Source of the DNA: Paracoccaceae bacterium | GTDB lineage: Bacteria > Pseudomonadota > Alphaproteobacteria > Rhodobacterales > Rhodobacteraceae | DNA: 64,000 bases | Direction: 5' to 3' | NCBI GenBank assembly: GCA_958296035.1 | Contig: OY282431.1 | Coordinates: 1,863,001-1,927,000, forward strand | In this document: positions 45,933 through 55,909 of the stretch, piece after piece | How the letters are laid out: every line of letters begins with the position of its first letter | Numbering within the stretch: position 1 is the stretch's first letter | Translations under genes and position numbers: made by a program | The notes under the pieces: generated by a model | What the model saw: the letters and a program-made list of their open reading frames with translations, nothing else | Told to the model about the DNA's origin: nothing | Database searches by the model: none

Positions 45933-46436
45933 CTATTGCGTAGCAGCACGGGATTTCTTGGCTTCGGAACTGGTCGAGTGCATTTGTTTCCATCGACCAT
46001 CCTGCTGCCTGTAGTATTTCATTGGCAGGTTCAGCCTTGCAAGAGACTTCCACATCTGGCGCGCAATGCTGGTGGCTTCTCTTGACTCACCGGAGAATAC
46101 GATCATGACGCGGTGGAATCCCCGCATTTCTTCTGGTTGAACAACCGCGCCCTGAAGAATGATCAGGGCGTCCGGATTGTTGGCACGAGTGTCGGAAATT
46201 GACAGTAGAACCGAATGCTCGGCGTCGAATTCGGAGCCTGCCACTCCAACCCCAAAGAACAGTGTGCTGGTCTGGACCCAAAGTCTTGATTCTGTTTTCT
46301 GCAGTTGTTCCGGTGAAGCGCCGCGAATGCAGACCCTCCAGCCGCTCTTTCTCGCGTTGCGCACAAGGGTAAAGACCAGGTCATCGGAGTTACTCCTGAC
46401 CTGGTAAAAGTAGATGTCACCGGATTCACGCGTCAC
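45933..46436 (-). CDS. holC: DNA polymerase III chi subunit
   Basis: A 167-residue protein. It matches HolC by YFYQV at the start, the KSGWRVCIRGASPEQL block, LLSISDTRANNPDALII and YYRQQDGRWKQ near the end. HolC joins the clamp loader to SSB. It overlaps the end of pepA by 11 bases; pepA-holC is a standard pair in proteobacteria. The start ATG at 46436 is inside pepA. Confidence 0.88.
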   Translation of the reverse strand: MTRESGDIYFYQVRSNSDDLVFTLVRNARKSGWRVCIRGASPEQLQKTESRLWVQTSTLFFGVGVAGSEFDAEHSVLLSISDTRANNPDALIILQGAVVQPEEMRGFHRVMIVFSGESREATSIARQMWKSLARLNLPMKYYRQQDGRWKQMHSTSSEAKKSRAATQ

Positions 46437-47901
46437 TGTAATTGTCGACGATCAACTTGCTAAGTGACCGGACGCCCCATCCCGTAGCGCCCATCGGTGC
46501 AAATTTTGACTCCTTGGGTGTCCATGCCACACCGGCGATGTCGAGATGAATCCACGGCAGCTCGGGACGCACAAACCTCTTGAGGAACTGGGCAGCAGTA
46601 ATGGCACCGGCCCAGCGATTGCCGATATTCTTCATATCCGCGAATTTGGAATCAATGATCTTGTCGAAGGACTTAGACAAAGGCTGACGCCAAACATTTT
46701 CGTCTTCCGAGGCGGCGGCAGCCTCAAACTTCTGGTAAAATCTATCGTCGTTGGAGAATGCACCGCAATACTCGTGGCCCAGACTAACGATTATTGCTCC
46801 TGTTAGCGTCGCCAGATCAACCATTGCCGCTGGCTTGAATCGCTCCTGAGCAAACCACATGAGGTCGGCCAGAACCAATCTCCCCTCGGCATCGGTATTG
46901 ACAACCTCCACAGTGTCGCCCTTCAGCGTGCGCACTATGTCGCCCGGCCTCTGAGCACTCCCGCTCGGCATGTTTTCCACCAGCCCAACCACACCAACAA
47001 CATTGGCCGGTGCGTTTCCAAGCGCCAAGGATTTCATGACACCGGCTACAGTTGCCGCACCGGCCATGTCCATGGTCATTTGTTCCATCCCGCTCGCTGG
47101 CTTGATTGAAATTCCGCCAGTATCGAACACCACGCCCTTGCCGATCAGGGCAATCGGAGGAGAATTACCGCCCCGCCAACGCATGACCACAACCCTTGAC
47201 GGGCTATCCGAACCCTGCCCTACGGCGAGCAGGGCCCGCATCCCCAGCCGTTCAAGTTCGTCCTCGTCGATTACCTCGACCTCGACGCCAAGTTCTCGCA
47301 GTTGACACAGACGTCTGGCGAACTCACACGTCGTGAGCACATTGGCAGGTTCGTTGACGAGGTCCTGCGTAAAGTGGACGCCATCAATCGCTGGTCTCAG
47401 TACATCGAACCTCTTGTTGAGAGTTGGGGGAGAAGGCGCCATGACCCGCCACTTGCCGGCAGGGCCCGTTTCCGTTTTCTCCTTCTTGTAGCGGTCAAAT
47501 CTGTAGCCTCCGAGAGTCATTCCCTGTACCACCAAATCCAGGTTCCGGGTGCCTGCAGTGGCTTCGACCAGAACTGACAAATCGGTCAGTTTCTTGCCTA
47601 TCCTGGCGCCGGTTCGACGCATGAATATGGGTTCCGGTCTGTCTGGCAATTTGACCACCAGGCAGCGTTCTGCACCAATGCCGCTTACTCCCCAGCATTC
47701 CAGAATCTGGCCCGGTTTCATATCGGCAAATTTCTTGCTGGCCAGTACACCGGTCAGCCACCGCCCGGTTCGCACGTCAATATGGGATAGCACCGGACCC
47801 AGATTCGCGCCTGGCTGGACAAGGCACACGAACTGACCCTCCAGTGACTGCACAGTACCCAACTTTCGGCCTACAACCTGTATTGATTCTAGTCTATTCA
47901 T
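46426..47901 (-). CDS. pepA: Cytosol (leucyl) aminopeptidase
   Basis: A 491-residue M17 metallopeptidase. The signature NTDAEGRLVLAD is complete; other metal-binding blocks are LIGKGVVFDTGGISIKP and DMAGAATV, and the C-terminal barrel ends with GVAWTPKESKFAPMGATG. It degrades peptides from the N-terminus in the cytoplasm. It is divergent from lptF, with about 75 bases between starts, as in many proteobacteria, and overlaps holC. Confidence 0.95.
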   Translation of the reverse strand: MNRLESIQVVGRKLGTVQSLEGQFVCLVQPGANLGPVLSHIDVRTGRWLTGVLASKKFADMKPGQILECWGVSGIGAERCLVVKLPDRPEPIFMRRTGARIGKKLTDLSVLVEATAGTRNLDLVVQGMTLGGYRFDRYKKEKTETGPAGKWRVMAPSPPTLNKRFDVLRPAIDGVHFTQDLVNEPANVLTTCEFARRLCQLRELGVEVEVIDEDELERLGMRALLAVGQGSDSPSRVVVMRWRGGNSPPIALIGKGVVFDTGGISIKPASGMEQMTMDMAGAATVAGVMKSLALGNAPANVVGVVGLVENMPSGSAQRPGDIVRTLKGDTVEVVNTDAEGRLVLADLMWFAQERFKPAAMVDLATLTGAIIVSLGHEYCGAFSNDDRFYQKFEAAAASEDENVWRQPLSKSFDKIIDSKFADMKNIGNRWAGAITAAQFLKRFVRPELPWIHLDIAGVAWTPKESKFAPMGATGWGVRSLSKLIVDNYSDA

Positions 47902-47975
47902 GGTCCACCGCTAAGTGTTGTAACCGTCGCTGCTCCAATAACGCCAATGCATTGGAGGTGTTGGCGGTTGCTATA

Positions 47976-49109
47976 ATGTTTGATGGAGACCGTAAAGACG
48001 TGCTGCTTTTGAGCGAGCTCGACAGATACACCTTGAAAAGGCTGTTGACGCTGTTTCTGTTCTTTACGTTGATTCTGGCTGGAGCCTACTGGATCAACCA
48101 GTCGGTACGTTCTCTTAGTTATGTAATTCCCAACATTCACTCGCTGCAGACCTTTATGTCCCTGACCCTGTGGCACCTGGTCAGGTCTCTCATGATCGTA
48201 ATGCCTCTTACCGGTTTCATTGCAGCCACTTACTTCACGGTACAATTACATCTTAGCCGCGAACTTGCTGCAATCTACAGCACCGGGATTTCGCTCAGAA
48301 CGCTGTTGCGTCCATACCTGGCCTTCGCCACGGTAGTCGGAATTCTGGTTGCGATCTACGCCCATCAGGTTGGCCCGTACAGCAGGTTTGCAATCGGCGA
48401 ACTCAACCATCGTATCGTTCACAATTTTGCTATCGGGCCATCGCACACCAATCGCTTCAACTTTCCTGGAAGAAACCTGGCAATTTTTGTCGATGACATA
48501 ACAGTTGACCAGAAACTTACCAATATCATTGTCTTCGACTATGCGCCGGGGGATAGGGAGAATTTGCATTTCGCAGAGTCGGCATACATGCTCCGGGCCA
48601 ATAACTCCGTGGATCTGGTCATGTTGCATGGCCAGTCGGTTTTGCTCAACAAGACAAACCATACCGTAGCCAATCTGAACTTCGACGACGTCACGGTCAG
48701 CCTATCGGCGGTCCTCGCGGCGCCACCTCGTCGTATTCCAGGCATCAGGGAATTTACTTCCTTCAGGTTACATGACGACGAAGCGCTTGCGGACGGTGAA
48801 GTGCACTTCGGTACCGAACAGATCAGGCTCGAAACCAATCTTCGCAACTCGGAACTTGTCCATTCCTTGTTTCTGGTTCTGTTGGGTGCCGTTCCTGTGC
48901 TGTCAATCACCGGACGCGGTCATGGCGCACCGTTAGCCTGTCTGGCTGCAGCGGTGCTTGGCTTCGGCACCTTCCTGCTAGCCGAGACACTGCAAGCCTT
49001 TGTCGGGCAGGAGCCTGACCTGTGGCCGACGCTCTATACCGCCTCGGGTGTCGGGCTACTTGCGGTGGCGATTTTGCTGTTTCGCCTCCACGCAGTGGGC
49101 AGACAATAG
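47976..49109 (+). CDS. lptF: LPS export permease LptF
   Basis: A permease of about 377 residues with the YjgP/YjgQ fold. N-terminal helices include LTLFLFFTLILAGAYW and LIVMPLTGFIAATYFTVQLHLSRELA (two segments), then a periplasmic beta-jellyroll region with LNFDDVTVSLS, and C-terminal helices. It extracts lipopolysaccharide from the inner membrane with LptG and LptB. ATG 47976 overlaps a TATAAT at 47972-47977; the GTG at 48000 (MLLLSELDRYTLKRLL) with GGAG upstream is a serious alternative, giving about 369 residues. lptG follows after one base. Confidence 0.9.
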   Translation: MFDGDRKDVLLLSELDRYTLKRLLTLFLFFTLILAGAYWINQSVRSLSYVIPNIHSLQTFMSLTLWHLVRSLMIVMPLTGFIAATYFTVQLHLSRELAAIYSTGISLRTLLRPYLAFATVVGILVAIYAHQVGPYSRFAIGELNHRIVHNFAIGPSHTNRFNFPGRNLAIFVDDITVDQKLTNIIVFDYAPGDRENLHFAESAYMLRANNSVDLVMLHGQSVLLNKTNHTVANLNFDDVTVSLSAVLAAPPRRIPGIREFTSFRLHDDEALADGEVHFGTEQIRLETNLRNSELVHSLFLVLLGAVPVLSITGRGHGAPLACLAAAVLGFGTFLLAETLQAFVGQEPDLWPTLYTASGVGLLAVAILLFRLHAVGRQ

Positions 49110-49110
49110 C

Positions 49111-50229
49111 ATGGGCGCAGAAACTCGCCCCCAATCAGCTTACCGGCTGACCCTCTTTCTGTGGCGCAAGTTCTTCAGGTCACTGGTACTGGTAACTCTT
49201 GGCTTCGCGTGCGTGACCTACCTTCTGGAGCTGGAACGTGAGTTCGGGCGAGATGTTGGCGACAGCTTCGTTCAGCATCCTGCCGTGTTGGCGTTGTTGC
49301 AGGTGCCCGAAGCGCTGTTTTCCTTGCTGCCGATTATTGTTCTGCTCGGCTCACTGAATACCTCGCTGCGCCTGGCACGGAGTAATGAACTCACCATAAT
49401 CCAGTCCATCGGTATTGCCGGACGCAGTGCAATACTGCGCATGGCGATACTAGCTACCCTGTTCGGCATTGTGTCCATTACACTACTTCACCCGATGGTC
49501 TTGTGGTCGACACAGGTCTATGTAGACGCCACAGGCAGCATGGTTCAGCAGGACCCAAGGGTATTGGTGGAAAAGGACGGTTACCTCTGGATACGCGAAG
49601 AACTGAATGGACAACAAACGGTCCTTCGGCTGAAACAGGACCCAGATTCCGAAGGGTTTCTGTCGGCCAATTTCGTAACAACAGATGAGCGCGGCAGCCC
49701 GGCACAATACCTGATTTCCGACAAGGTAACCCGGTTGCCAGATGGCTGGCGTCTTGATGATGTAAAGATGTGGCAGCTCGGCAGCGAAATCCTGAATGTC
49801 GAATCCACTGCTACCGAGCTCGACCACATCGAGTTTCACACGGCCTATTCGGCGTATGAGACCGTACAGAGGCTGACCGCCGAGGAACGCATACACATCT
49901 GGGAATTGCGCCAGCAGGTGGAATTCATGGAGCAGGCAAGCCTCCGCCGGGCCAACCTCTTCGTCCATATCTTTTCCCTGATATCGTTACCGGTCGTATT
50001 TGCCACAATGACGATCGTGGGAGGTGCCGGGGCCCTGAGGCCGGCACCAATGCTACAGATACCTTCGACCGTCATAGTCGCGATTCTGGCAGGACTGGCA
50101 GTCTTTTTCATGAGAAATCTTGCCTATGTGCTGGGAATCAATGACGCCGTTCCACTGCTGTCAGCCAGTTGGACTGTGCCGGTTGCAACACTCCTTCTGG
50201 CCTTTGCGGCAATTCGGTATGTCGAGTGA
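49111..50229 (+). CDS. lptG: LPS export permease LptG
   Basis: A 372-residue partner of LptF. Membrane helices bracket a periplasmic jellyroll domain: VPEALFSLLPIIVLLGSLNT and SNELTIIQSIGI near the N-terminus (the family's coupling helix), LDDVKMWQL in the periplasmic part, and IFSLISLPVVFATMTIVGG at the end. The start ATG at 49111 follows the lptF stop by one base. The next gene, lptD, is 373 bases away, which is longer than usual in this cluster. Confidence 0.92.
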   Translation: MGAETRPQSAYRLTLFLWRKFFRSLVLVTLGFACVTYLLELEREFGRDVGDSFVQHPAVLALLQVPEALFSLLPIIVLLGSLNTSLRLARSNELTIIQSIGIAGRSAILRMAILATLFGIVSITLLHPMVLWSTQVYVDATGSMVQQDPRVLVEKDGYLWIREELNGQQTVLRLKQDPDSEGFLSANFVTTDERGSPAQYLISDKVTRLPDGWRLDDVKMWQLGSEILNVESTATELDHIEFHTAYSAYETVQRLTAEERIHIWELRQQVEFMEQASLRRANLFVHIFSLISLPVVFATMTIVGGAGALRPAPMLQIPSTVIVAILAGLAVFFMRNLAYVLGINDAVPLLSASWTVPVATLLLAFAAIRYVE

Positions 50230-50602
50230 ATTCCCCGATGCCGCGTCCGGGCAGTCCTGCAACACAGTTCAAATGTGTCGCGAATGGCCGTTTCAGGACA
50301 ATCCGGCATCTGGACAGGGTAGCATTGTGCTGCAGAATTCCAGAGCAGATCCGAATAACGATTTGACACCGCGCGGGGAATTCGGGTACCTGCTAACGAC
50401 GCAATGCGAGTTGCGTCCATGGCAGGTGACCTTTCGGGAACCATGCACCATTCGGGCGGATCGGTGTGGCCGGCTGTGCGGGCATGCAAAGTACCTGCGT
50501 GCGATGTGTTGCACGCCTTCGTGCTGATGATTCCAGGAGTCGGCAAGTGGTTCGGGAATCAGTCCGGCGAGAGAGAACCAAAGCCGAAAGCCCTGTTTCC
50601 AG
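50230..50602. other. Intergenic between lptG and lptD
   Basis: About 370 bases. In relatives lptG and lptD are nearly contiguous. TTGACA at 50364-50369 is a possible -35 element with a weak -10, so lptD may have its own promoter here. No gene seen. Confidence 0.4.
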
Positions 50603-52798
50603 GTGCGAATGAGCAGAACCAGATGGATTGAACCGCAAGTGTACAGTGCAACCGCAATCTGGCAACTAATCCGGTTAGCCGTGTGCTCCGCGGAAAGGCT
50701 TCGGCTTGTCACCGCTACCGTGGTCTGCGCTCTTCTTTTGCCGATAACCCTGTCACAGGTCCATGCGCAAGACCAAAATCCCAGTTCCGGGCCACCCACC
50801 GTAATTGCCGACAGAATAACGTTCAGAAACGGTGACCGGAGGTTCCTGGCAGAAGGAAACGTCGTAGTTACGATAGATGGTCAGGTGTTAACCTGTCCGC
50901 GACTTGAATCTGATGGTGAGACCTTGACGGTCGAGGGCCCGATCCGCTGGGCGGATGATAGTGGCAATGTACTGACCAGCGATTTGGCAGAGGTTTCGGT
51001 GGACTTTCAGCGAGGCATGCTCAGCGGTGTCAGGCTGCTTATCGACAGGCATGTCCAGATCAGTGCCAACCGCCTGACGTTCAGCCAGCAGGAATTCGAT
51101 GTCATTCGTGATGTACGTGTTACGCCTTGCCAGATCTGCGAGTCAGGTGAGCCCCCGGTGTGGCATTTTCGTTCTCGTCTCCTGGTCAGAGACAAGGAGG
51201 AACAACGGCTGTACCTGCGTGGTGTCCAACTCCGCGTTGGACCGGTTCCAGTCTTCTATTTGCCCTGGCTGTCAATTCCGTTAGCTCGTTCAGCCAACCC
51301 GAACGGCCTGCTTTTCCCCGAGCTGTCCTACGACTCCGATGCAGGTGCCGGAATCAGGATTCCCTACTACCTGCGCCTGGGGCCACATGCCGATGCAACA
51401 TTGACACCAGGGTTGTCAGCCGATGGCCAGAGTTCATTTGGCTACGATTACCGACAAGCATTTGATCGTGGATGGCTTACCATGTCAGGCGAGGTTGCCA
51501 TAAATGATCCGCAGGAGCTGTTTGCAGAGGAGAAAAAGCTTTTCCGTGGCGGACTCAAGCTGGGTGACGACGGCAAGCTACTGGCACTGCATACCGATAA
51601 CGCGGAACATGCCGGAGACGGACTGGCCCAGATATTTCCGGAGGAACATGAACTGACAGTGGTTACAGCGGGCCGGAGGACGGATCACCAGTATGCCGTA
51701 GGTCGATATATCGGGCTTGAGGCAGACAGGCAAAAGACCAATGATGAAGATCCAATGTCATCACTTTCCGACCTGCAGTGGCACGGTCACAGGACATGGT
51801 CTCGCGCCGGATTGGTCCAGTTGTCCATGGGTGTTCGCTCCTTTCAACATGTCGAACACGACGATGTGCTCCATGCCAACCTGAGGCTGGACTATTCACA
51901 TTCACGAATTCTGGACCCGGGACTGATTGCCGAGTTCGCCGCCGCTGTGAATGCTACTGCAACAGAGTGGACAGAGGAAAAGGCGAAACACAAACATGCA
52001 GATATCCGGCCGCAAGTATCTGCATCAATTGCGCTTCCCCTGGTCCGCACCGGAAAACAAACACGAGAAGTGCTGGAGCCAGGACTGCACCTCCACTACA
52101 GTAAGGCAGACGAGTCCAGGCCAGCACCCGAGTTGCAGCAACCTGTTGTCAGTATCGATTCTAGCAGTCTTGCCTCCGCTGACCGACTGGCAGGGCTGGG
52201 GCAGGACGAGCAGGGGCTGCGCCTCAGCGCCGGTCTCGGATACACTCTCTTCGATGGTGACGGCAACGAATTCGAGCTGGCGGCAGGAAGAATATTCCGC
52301 ATGGGAATGGAAGACGACAGATTTCAGGAACCCGCCAATGGAAGACCAAACTCCTACTATGCCGCATTCGCCGGCATCAGATCCAAAGGCGGCCTTTCAT
52401 TCGGACAACACGTCAGTCTTGACGAAGACCTGGAACCGTTGATTGAAGAAAGCGCACTTCAGTATATAGGGGACGGTTTTGGTGTGAAGCTTGCCCACGG
52501 GTGGATTAGTGAAAATTTTGACGGCAACAAGGCCAAATCGTGGAGTCTCGATGCATCGTATCGGGTTCAAGATCACTGGGTGCTCAATGGTGGCTGGCAG
52601 CATGATGTTTATGCCCAGGGCAAACGGACGGTTGACGTCGGTCTCACCTATTCACACCAGTGCCTCAGGGCCGGCCTCAAGGTCGAACGAGAACTCAGTA
52701 CCGCCACAACACCGCAGCCATCGACGTCAATCGGCTTCACAACGACAATCGAGGGCCTCAACAAGGCAATCGGAGGCCCGTCAGAGACGTGCCTCTAA
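50603..52798 (+). CDS. lptD: LPS assembly outer-membrane protein LptD
   Basis: A 731-residue outer-membrane protein. A signal peptide (ending LLLPITLSQVHA) is followed by the OstA jellyroll domain with ADRITFRNGDRRFLAEGNV and then the large beta-barrel (LYLRGVQLRVGPVPVFYLPW). Its TPCQICESGEPPVWHF motif is typical of alphaproteobacterial LptD. It inserts LPS into the outer leaflet with LptE. Cys residues are few but include an N-terminal and C-terminal pair that could form disulfides. The start is GTG 50603 or ATG 50609 (MSRTRW). It precedes surA. Confidence 0.93.
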   Translation: MRMSRTRWIEPQVYSATAIWQLIRLAVCSAERLRLVTATVVCALLLPITLSQVHAQDQNPSSGPPTVIADRITFRNGDRRFLAEGNVVVTIDGQVLTCPRLESDGETLTVEGPIRWADDSGNVLTSDLAEVSVDFQRGMLSGVRLLIDRHVQISANRLTFSQQEFDVIRDVRVTPCQICESGEPPVWHFRSRLLVRDKEEQRLYLRGVQLRVGPVPVFYLPWLSIPLARSANPNGLLFPELSYDSDAGAGIRIPYYLRLGPHADATLTPGLSADGQSSFGYDYRQAFDRGWLTMSGEVAINDPQELFAEEKKLFRGGLKLGDDGKLLALHTDNAEHAGDGLAQIFPEEHELTVVTAGRRTDHQYAVGRYIGLEADRQKTNDEDPMSSLSDLQWHGHRTWSRAGLVQLSMGVRSFQHVEHDDVLHANLRLDYSHSRILDPGLIAEFAAAVNATATEWTEEKAKHKHADIRPQVSASIALPLVRTGKQTREVLEPGLHLHYSKADESRPAPELQQPVVSIDSSSLASADRLAGLGQDEQGLRLSAGLGYTLFDGDGNEFELAAGRIFRMGMEDDRFQEPANGRPNSYYAAFAGIRSKGGLSFGQHVSLDEDLEPLIEESALQYIGDGFGVKLAHGWISENFDGNKAKSWSLDASYRVQDHWVLNGGWQHDVYAQGKRTVDVGLTYSHQCLRAGLKVERELSTATTPQPSTSIGFTTTIEGLNKAIGGPSETCL

Positions 52799-52819
52799 CG
52801 CATCCATTTGAGAGAAATG

Positions 52820-54034
52820 ATGATCAGAGCATTGTTCTTTGCAATTCTATGTGCGTCCACAGCTGTTGCGCAGGGGCTGCCCTCCAGCCCCTATTCGACA
52901 GCATTCCTGGTCAACGGCGTGAGCGTAAGCCATTACGATATCGAGCAAGCTACGTTAATGAATCAGGCCTTGACGGATGACAAGAACCCACGTGCCGAAG
53001 CAGAAAAGATGCTCATCAACGACATTCTTTATCTGCAGGAGGCCGATCGCCTCGACATCAGCGTTTCGGAGAAGGAAGTTCGAGACGGCATGGCTGAATA
53101 TGCCGGACGCTCTGGCCAGACAGACGAGGAATTCCTGCGGTTGCTCGGCCGGTCCGGCGTGCACCCTGGAACCTTCAGGAATTTCGTCCGAGCCGGACTG
53201 GCGTGGCGCAAGGTCATTGCGCGACTTTATGGTGAACAAGCCAGTGATATCAGCGGCAGCGAGGTGGATGATCTGGTTGAATACCAGCCCGCCCAGGGAG
53301 TTGAACAGTTTGATATTTCGGAAATAGCGTTGCCGGCGACACCGGAACTGAGCGCGCGAGCGAATGAAGTCGCTCAGCAGATCATCGCGTACTCGACTTC
53401 TGCCAGCAGGTTCGCCGAGGCTGCAAAAAGAGCGTCAGTGGCCAATTCAGGTCCTTCCGGAGGCAAAGTAGGCTGGATGTCGCTTTCCAGGTTGCCGCCG
53501 ACCATTCACGGTACCCTGCGCAACACCAGCACAGGCTCGGTTTCAGCACCGCAGCAAATCGATCAGCACCTTTACATTTTCTTCGTTCACAATCGTCGCG
53601 AGGTGACGGAAAACGTCCGGCCTGCTGTAATTGAATATGCGATGCTTACGGTTACGGGAGAGAACCCGGAGGCAGCGGCGGGTGCCGCGGGTTCGATTGC
53701 GCGACGCGTTAGCAGTTGCAGCGATCTGGGTATTGAAGCACAGGAATGGGCCGAAGAAGACTACAGGAAGTATGTCGTTGCGAGTAATTCAGAAGAGTAT
53801 GCGCAGATACCGGTCGAGACCGCCCGGCTTGACAACGGTGAAGTCGCCATTCGACAAGATGTACCCGGACGCCCGAATGCACGCCTGTTGATAATGCTGT
53901 GCGACCGAATCTTTGTGCAGGACCGTGAAGTAAGGACCGAACTTCGGCGACGGCTTCTGCTCGCCAACCTCGAAGCATACAGCAGTCGCCATCTTGCAAC
54001 GCTGAAGGCGAATTCTGTTATCATTCGCAAGTGA
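52820..54034 (+). CDS. surA: SurA-like periplasmic chaperone/peptidyl-prolyl isomerase
   Basis: A protein of about 404 residues. A signal peptide (IRALFFAILCASTAVAQ) is followed by the SurA_N helical domain (AEKMLINDILYLQEADRLDI) and one PpiC-type parvulin domain (ASRFAEAAKRASV, SGGKVGWMS). It helps outer-membrane proteins such as LptD to fold; its place directly after lptD fits. ATG 52820 was preferred to the TTG at 52808, since GAGAG lies five bases upstream. It shares a four-base overlap with pdxA (stop TGA inside GTGA). Confidence 0.88.
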   Translation: MIRALFFAILCASTAVAQGLPSSPYSTAFLVNGVSVSHYDIEQATLMNQALTDDKNPRAEAEKMLINDILYLQEADRLDISVSEKEVRDGMAEYAGRSGQTDEEFLRLLGRSGVHPGTFRNFVRAGLAWRKVIARLYGEQASDISGSEVDDLVEYQPAQGVEQFDISEIALPATPELSARANEVAQQIIAYSTSASRFAEAAKRASVANSGPSGGKVGWMSLSRLPPTIHGTLRNTSTGSVSAPQQIDQHLYIFFVHNRREVTENVRPAVIEYAMLTVTGENPEAAAGAAGSIARRVSSCSDLGIEAQEWAEEDYRKYVVASNSEEYAQIPVETARLDNGEVAIRQDVPGRPNARLLIMLCDRIFVQDREVRTELRRRLLLANLEAYSSRHLATLKANSVIIRK

Positions 54035-55020
54035 TTCTGCCGGTTGCCCTAACCTGTGGTGAGCCGGCAGGCGTCTCGATTGAACTGGCTGCGAGGGCCT
54101 GGAGTCGACTGACGCCGCGGCTACTTTTTTTTCTGGTTGCCGACACACGGCATGTTCAGGCGCATCGGCTGCCGATTCCTGTAGAACGGATATCGTCGCC
54201 TGCCTATTGCAGCGAGGCCATGCCTTTTGGGCTACCTGTAATACATCACGAGTTTCCCCGCCCGATTGCCCCTGGACGTCCGGATGCAGCGAATGCACCT
54301 GCCATCGTCGAGGTTGTAGACCGCGCCGTAAACTGGTGCAAGAACGGGGCAGCTGCAGCAATTTGTACTGGTCCGCTTGCCAAGCATGTATTCGCAGCGG
54401 CGGGACGGCCAGGCGTCTCAGGTCACACCGAGTACATCGCCAGCCTCTGCGGTGTTGATCAACCAGTCATGATGCTGGCCAGCCGATCGCTGCGGGTCGT
54501 GCCCGCAACAACGCATATACCGCTGCGAGAGGTTTCGGCCAGTTTGACCGAGCGGAATTTATCATCGATAATCAGGACATGTGCGCATGCCCTTGCCCAG
54601 GACCTGGGAATCGCAGCCCCCAGAATTGCCGTCATGGGGCTCAATCCGCATGCCGGTGAAGGTGGCTTACTGGGAGACGAGGAACAACTGACAATAATTC
54701 CTGCCATAGCCGCTGCCTGCCAACAGGGACTAAATGTAACCGGCCCCCATTCGGCCGATACGATGTTCTGTGCCGAACGGTTGCGCGAATTCGACTTGGC
54801 AGTCTGCATGTATCATGATCAGGCACTTATTCCGATCAAGACACTTGCATTTCACGAAGCCGTCAACACCACCTTGGGCTTGCCTATTGTTCGCACTTCT
54901 CCCGACCATGGCACGGCTTTGGATATCGCAGGGACAGGCAGGGCTCGTCCAGACAGCCTGATCGCTGCCTTGCAACTCGCCCACCGCATCGCTGCTACAA
55001 GACGACGTCGTGGCGGATGA
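54031..55020 (+). CDS. pdxA: 4-hydroxythreonine-4-phosphate dehydrogenase
   Basis: A 329-residue NAD-dependent enzyme of PLP synthesis (with PdxJ). Key blocks are LTCGEPAGVSIELAAR near the start, TGPLAKHVFAAAG, GHTEYIA, VMGLNPHAGEGG, CMYHDQALIPIK and RTSPDHGTALDIAG; the metal-binding His residues in GHTE, NPHAG and YHDQ are all present. GTG 54031 overlaps the surA stop. The next gene rsmA starts 11 bases before its end. Confidence 0.95.
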   Translation: MILPVALTCGEPAGVSIELAARAWSRLTPRLLFFLVADTRHVQAHRLPIPVERISSPAYCSEAMPFGLPVIHHEFPRPIAPGRPDAANAPAIVEVVDRAVNWCKNGAAAAICTGPLAKHVFAAAGRPGVSGHTEYIASLCGVDQPVMMLASRSLRVVPATTHIPLREVSASLTERNLSSIIRTCAHALAQDLGIAAPRIAVMGLNPHAGEGGLLGDEEQLTIIPAIAAACQQGLNVTGPHSADTMFCAERLREFDLAVCMYHDQALIPIKTLAFHEAVNTTLGLPIVRTSPDHGTALDIAGTGRARPDSLIAALQLAHRIAATRRRRGG

Positions 55021-55876
55021 ACTTGACTGTTTCCCGCCGCTCAGGGAGGTCATTGCGAAATATCGCCTCTCGGCCAGGAAGGCACTCGGGCAGAACTACA
55101 TACTCGATCTCAACCTGACACGACGCATCGCCCGACAAGCCGGCAACCTTGAGGCATTTGATGTATTGGAAATCGGTGCCGGGCCCGGAGGATTGACGCG
55201 TGCCCTGCTTGCTGAGGGCGCCCGCAATGTCCTTGCGGTCGAGATTGACAAGAGGTTTGCCCCGGCCCTTGATGACCTGGCCGCGCACGCCGACAATCGC
55301 CTCAAGATCGTAGTCGGCGACGGGCTTCATGTCCGGCCCACCGACCATCTTGAAGGGCCGATCAAGATCATATCAAACCTACCATACAATGTCGCAACGA
55401 AGTTTCTTGGCCGATGGCTTGAGGATGAACCCTGGCCACCATTCTGGCATGCCATGGTCATCATGCTTCAGCGAGAGGTGGCCGGTCGCATCACTGCATC
55501 ACCTGGAAGCAAGAGCTATGGAAGACTGTCCCTGCTTTGCCAGTATCGGTCGAAAGCGGAAGTCGCCTTTCGCGTCCCACCGCAAGCATTTGTACCTGCA
55601 CCAGAGGTCGAATCAGCGCTGGTACGTATCCTGCCGAGACCTTCGCCCTTGACATCTGCCGGCACTGAGGCCTTGCGGGAGATTTCTCGCGCCGCCTTTG
55701 GGCAGCGTCGCAAGATGTTGAGAAGAAGTTTGCGTCCCCTATGCCACAACATTGAGGGGGTTCTTGCAGCCAGTGGTCTCAGCCCCACAGCTAGAGCCGA
55801 AGAATTGTCTGTGGAAAACTACATACGTATGGCTGCATTGCTGGTTGATCAGCGGTTGTCGAATCCGGACGGTTGA
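55010..55876 (+). CDS. rsmA: 16S rRNA dimethyltransferase RsmA (KsgA)
   Basis: A 288-residue SAM-dependent methyltransferase that dimethylates two adenines near the 3' end of 16S rRNA. Motifs are KALGQNYILD, VLEIGAGPGGLTRALL (SAM loop) and IISNLPYNVATK (NLPY catalytic motif). The C-terminal domain is normal. It starts with GTG 55010, overlapping the pdxA end by 11 bases, as usual in this operon. It converges with the DUF4167 gene. Confidence 0.96.
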   Translation: MADELDCFPPLREVIAKYRLSARKALGQNYILDLNLTRRIARQAGNLEAFDVLEIGAGPGGLTRALLAEGARNVLAVEIDKRFAPALDDLAAHADNRLKIVVGDGLHVRPTDHLEGPIKIISNLPYNVATKFLGRWLEDEPWPPFWHAMVIMLQREVAGRITASPGSKSYGRLSLLCQYRSKAEVAFRVPPQAFVPAPEVESALVRILPRPSPLTSAGTEALREISRAAFGQRRKMLRRSLRPLCHNIEGVLAASGLSPTARAEELSVENYIRMAALLVDQRLSNPDG

Positions 55877-55909
55877 GTCGTTCCACCCGCCAGACAGCTG
55901 ACCCGGACT

